A stretch of 64,000 nt of DNA, taken from the NCBI GenBank assembly GCA_033297075.1, contig MU858069.1, positions 186,001 through 250,000 on the forward strand, read 5' to 3'. This document shows positions 61,639 to 64,000 of the stretch, piece by piece (the first letter of the stretch is position 1; each line of letters begins with the position of its first letter). The position numbers were made by a program, and so were the translations under genes. The notes beneath the pieces were generated by a model. The model did not search any database. It was not told the origin of the DNA and saw nothing but the letters and a program-made list of their open reading frames with translations. This DNA comes from Rhypophila decipiens. Taxonomy: Eukaryota > Ascomycota > Sordariomycetes > Sordariales > Naviculisporaceae.

Positions 61639-62945
61639 GGTTGGCGAGTAGCCGTTCTTCTTTGGCTGGAACAATGACGTCGAATGCAAGAGCGATATGA
61701 CGGGACTGTTGACTGCGAGCACGGAGACGGACTGGCCGTCGGGATATTATTCGGAACCGAAGTTGTGAATAGAAGATGCGCAGACAACAACACTTCCAGT
61801 CGCAAAATGGGAGTTGGTTCGGTAATCAAGTGGACTTTTACTACCAGCTATAAAGAGGTCGGAGGGGGAGGAGCTATGAAGACAGACTGGCCTTAGCCCC
61901 GGCTAGGATATCCAGGTTCCAGGTTAGCTTGAGCATGCTTCAGCCACAACAGCTGTCTCCAAGGAACATGCCAGATCAGAGGGAACTTTGATCCAGTCAT
62001 CGACGGATGAAAAGAACACACGCATACCTGGAAGCTTTTGCTAAGAACACAGTTGTCTGTGAGAGGCTCTTTTTGGTCCAGCTGATATATGAGGGGAGGA
62101 GGCAGCAGGAGAGAGATGGTGTTGAGGATGTTGAGGTATGTGGTACGGATAGGTGGCTCAAGGACGTGGTCGACGCCCGTTGCCGCAATTTGTGGGTTCA
62201 AGCCACCAGGTGCCTGGGAACATTGACCTTGGCATTCCAACCTCGCCCAGGCCAGTGATAAAGCACGTGATTGAAATATTACCGCCATACGGAGTGCATT
62301 ACATGTCCCAGACCGAAATACATACGCGGGGCAGCAACCTGGAGCCAAAGGTGAACGGAAGTGTCCTTGTCTGTACCTTGGTGGGGCACTCAAGAACTGC
62401 AGTTTACCCCCTCCAACGACCCTCCTCCCAGCCAATGAACTGGTGACCTTCAACCGGGTTGATGTACCTTCGTGGTACGAAAGCTTGCCGACGTCTGCCA
62501 ACCAAGGATATGTGTGACCAGATTGAGAGATTCTGCGAGGTCTCCAAGCCGGACGGACAGGCGACCGTACATACAGCTGAAAAAAAGGTGAGATGCAGCC
62601 TTAAGTTGCATGGATGTAATCCACGAGGAAGCTTCATAAGCTTTCTTCCACAAATAAAGGAATTGTTCCCCTCCCCAACTTTTGTCTGGTGTTGAAGTCT
62701 TGTATAAGTTGGTTCTTCCTCGTCTACCCAACATACCATCGGATGAGCCTGTTGTATCACATAGGATACACTGTTCCATATTAATCTCGAGGGACCTTCT
62801 GATCCATCATCCGGTCCACAATATTTAAATACCTGATCACAGCCCCCAGCCTCTTCTTTTCAGGCTCTCATCACCGAGTATCGAAACTCGTCTTTGAGAA
62901 GACGCCCATTGATCCGAACCTCGTATACATATTCAATCAAGAACA
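61639..62945. promoter_or_regulatory. divergent promoter region, SEC24 / small TM protein
   Basis: 1.3 kb between divergent start codons; holds both promoters. Near the right end TATTTAAATA-like sequence (about 62820-62829) lies about 120 bp upstream of the small gene's start and could be its TATA element. No gene is seen. Confidence 0.45.
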
Positions 62946-63467
62946 ATGGCGTGGGGGAAGAGTAAAACAAAGGCACCGCCTTCTACGCTCAGGTACGTAC
63001 CTTGGGTTTCTGATGCGTCGTCGACACATAATCTCCAAACCATTCACAAATTGTATCATACATCAAATTAACATGTCCCTATCAACAAAAAGCCAAATCG
63101 CCCCCCTCATCATAACATTCATCATCATCGCAGCGCTCGGCTGGGTGGGGTGGCAGATCTACCAGTCTATGCAGAAAATCCAGGAGCAGGCCGAGAAGAA
63201 GATGGGCAAGAAGCACGTCGTCTTCACCAAGGACGGGCTCAAGGTGGGAGTCAAGCACGTCGAGAACGAGGCGTACGTGGACAAGACGCAGAGCTGGTTC
63301 GTCAAGGCTTGGAATCTTAGCGGGGGTGCCGGTGCTGCTGATTCTCCTGCCGGAGGTGGGAAGAAGAAGAAGTGAGTACTTGAGAGAATACTATTATTTT
63401 ATTGGCCTTTGTGGCTGGTTGTATCTTGCTGACACTGGCATCTAGGAACGGGTCCAAGCATAAATGA
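62946..63467 (+). CDS. small conserved fungal protein with one transmembrane segment, unknown function
   Basis: Exon 62946-62992, intron 62993-63092 (GTACGT...AAAAG), then an exon from 63093. The product reads MAWGKSKTKAPPSTLSQIAP, followed by one membrane helix (about residues 17-38, LIITFIIIAALGWVGWQIY), an amphipathic Gln/Lys/Glu helix, and a soluble part with KKHVVFTKDGLKVGVKHVEN and DKTQSWFVKAWNLS, ending in a Lys stretch. I recognise the pattern as a small conserved ascomycete family with no assigned function. Reading straight through gives a stop at 63373-63375 and 109 residues. That stop lies inside a good GTGAGT donor; splicing 63372-63445 out continues in frame to a stop at 63465-63467 (115 residues, tail NGSKHK). 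The feature end follows the spliced form. Confidence 0.75.
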
Positions 63468-64000
63468 GTATGAAATGATGGCAGGACCTGGAATAGCCGA
63501 CTAGCTCCAGGAACGCGCGGTGGATGGTACCGCAAGGGCAATCAAGATGACTGAATGACTGAAATGATGGATGGTGGTTTGGCTTATGATAACGATTTCC
63601 GTATTTGAGGTCCCTGTTGAGAAACAATCTTGTCACAAAGTATCCTTGAGGAATTCGGAGAGCGATACTTGAATGAATGGTGGGACATATTGGAGGATTG
63701 CTTGTTTGTAACTAGGACAGAAGAGCCTCTCCAGGTTGGCATAAAAGATTTCACAATGAGTACAATACACATCTTTCAAGCTCAAGCCCAAGCCGGCCGT
63801 GCCTTTCGGGAAATGGGCGGCGAGCAAGTTAAACTGGATTGGTGCCCGTAATATGAAAGTAGTGGGTGGTGCCCGTGTGTATCAGGCGCCAACATAATTT
63901 ACCGATTTGTCTGCAAAGAACAGATCATCTCCTTCACACGATATCTAACCTGTTCAGTCCTTGAACTCAAATGGAGAGTACATCCTTGGTTATATGCTTG
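63468..64000. other. right-edge flank of the small TM protein gene
   Basis: About 530 bp of probable 3' UTR and intergenic DNA up to the window edge. One plus-strand open frame (63630-63851) begins at a non-ATG codon and resembles no known protein. Confidence 0.4.

Noticed and set aside
61893..62501. Minus-strand open frame of about 200 codons between SEC24 and the small TM gene
   Set aside because: It ends just upstream of SEC24, has no recognisable domain and overlaps open frames on the plus strand; it most likely reflects promoter and leader DNA.

Overview
The window is nuclear DNA of a filamentous ascomycete, most likely a Sordariomycete. Nearly every gene is a single-copy eukaryotic housekeeping gene cut by short introns (about 43-130 nt) with GTRNGT donors and YAG acceptors. 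The proteins (Pmk1-type MAP kinase, delta-8 sphingolipid desaturase, Gbp2-type RRM protein, Sec24, Lpd1) read like those of this class. No organism name can be given from the sequence alone.

Layout, left to right: VAC14 (-, its 3' end runs off the left edge); a 6-kb gene-poor stretch with one weak spliced candidate (+); a delta-8 sphingolipid desaturase with a cytochrome b5 domain (-); dihydrolipoyl dehydrogenase LPD1 (-); SGD1/NOM1 (-) divergent from SRP14 (+); a ten-exon GBP2-type SR/RRM protein (-); a 5.5-kb gap; COQ9 (+) convergent with SMC6 (-); SMC6 divergent from an ecdysoneless/SGT1-family gene (+), itself convergent with an aminoglycoside-phosphotransferase-like gene (-); a 4-kb gap; TAN1 (-); an A/T-rich, RIP-like island; pyruvate decarboxylase (-); ERV1 (-) divergent from HEM4 (+); OXR1/TLDc (+); the Fus3/Kss1/Pmk1 MAP kinase (-); a 3.6-kb gap; SEC24 (-); and a small one-TM conserved fungal protein (+) near the right edge.

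The genes form no cluster or operon. Several share short bidirectional promoters (SGD1-SRP14, SMC6-ECD, ERV1-HEM4, SEC24-small TM protein). Exon maps below were built by hand from splice sites and reading-frame continuity. All multi-exon models sum to whole codons, except that the first LPD1 junction stays ambiguous.

No secondary-metabolite cluster, intact transposon, virus-derived gene, tRNA or rRNA was found. The most unusual signals are structural: an 8-nt microexon inside RRM1 of the GBP2-type gene, with a GC-AG intron in the same gene; three 33-bp CCAAT-bearing repeats upstream of the desaturase; a stop codon embedded in a splice donor, giving two possible C termini for the small TM protein; and an A/T-rich island ending in a perfect 45-bp tandem duplication.
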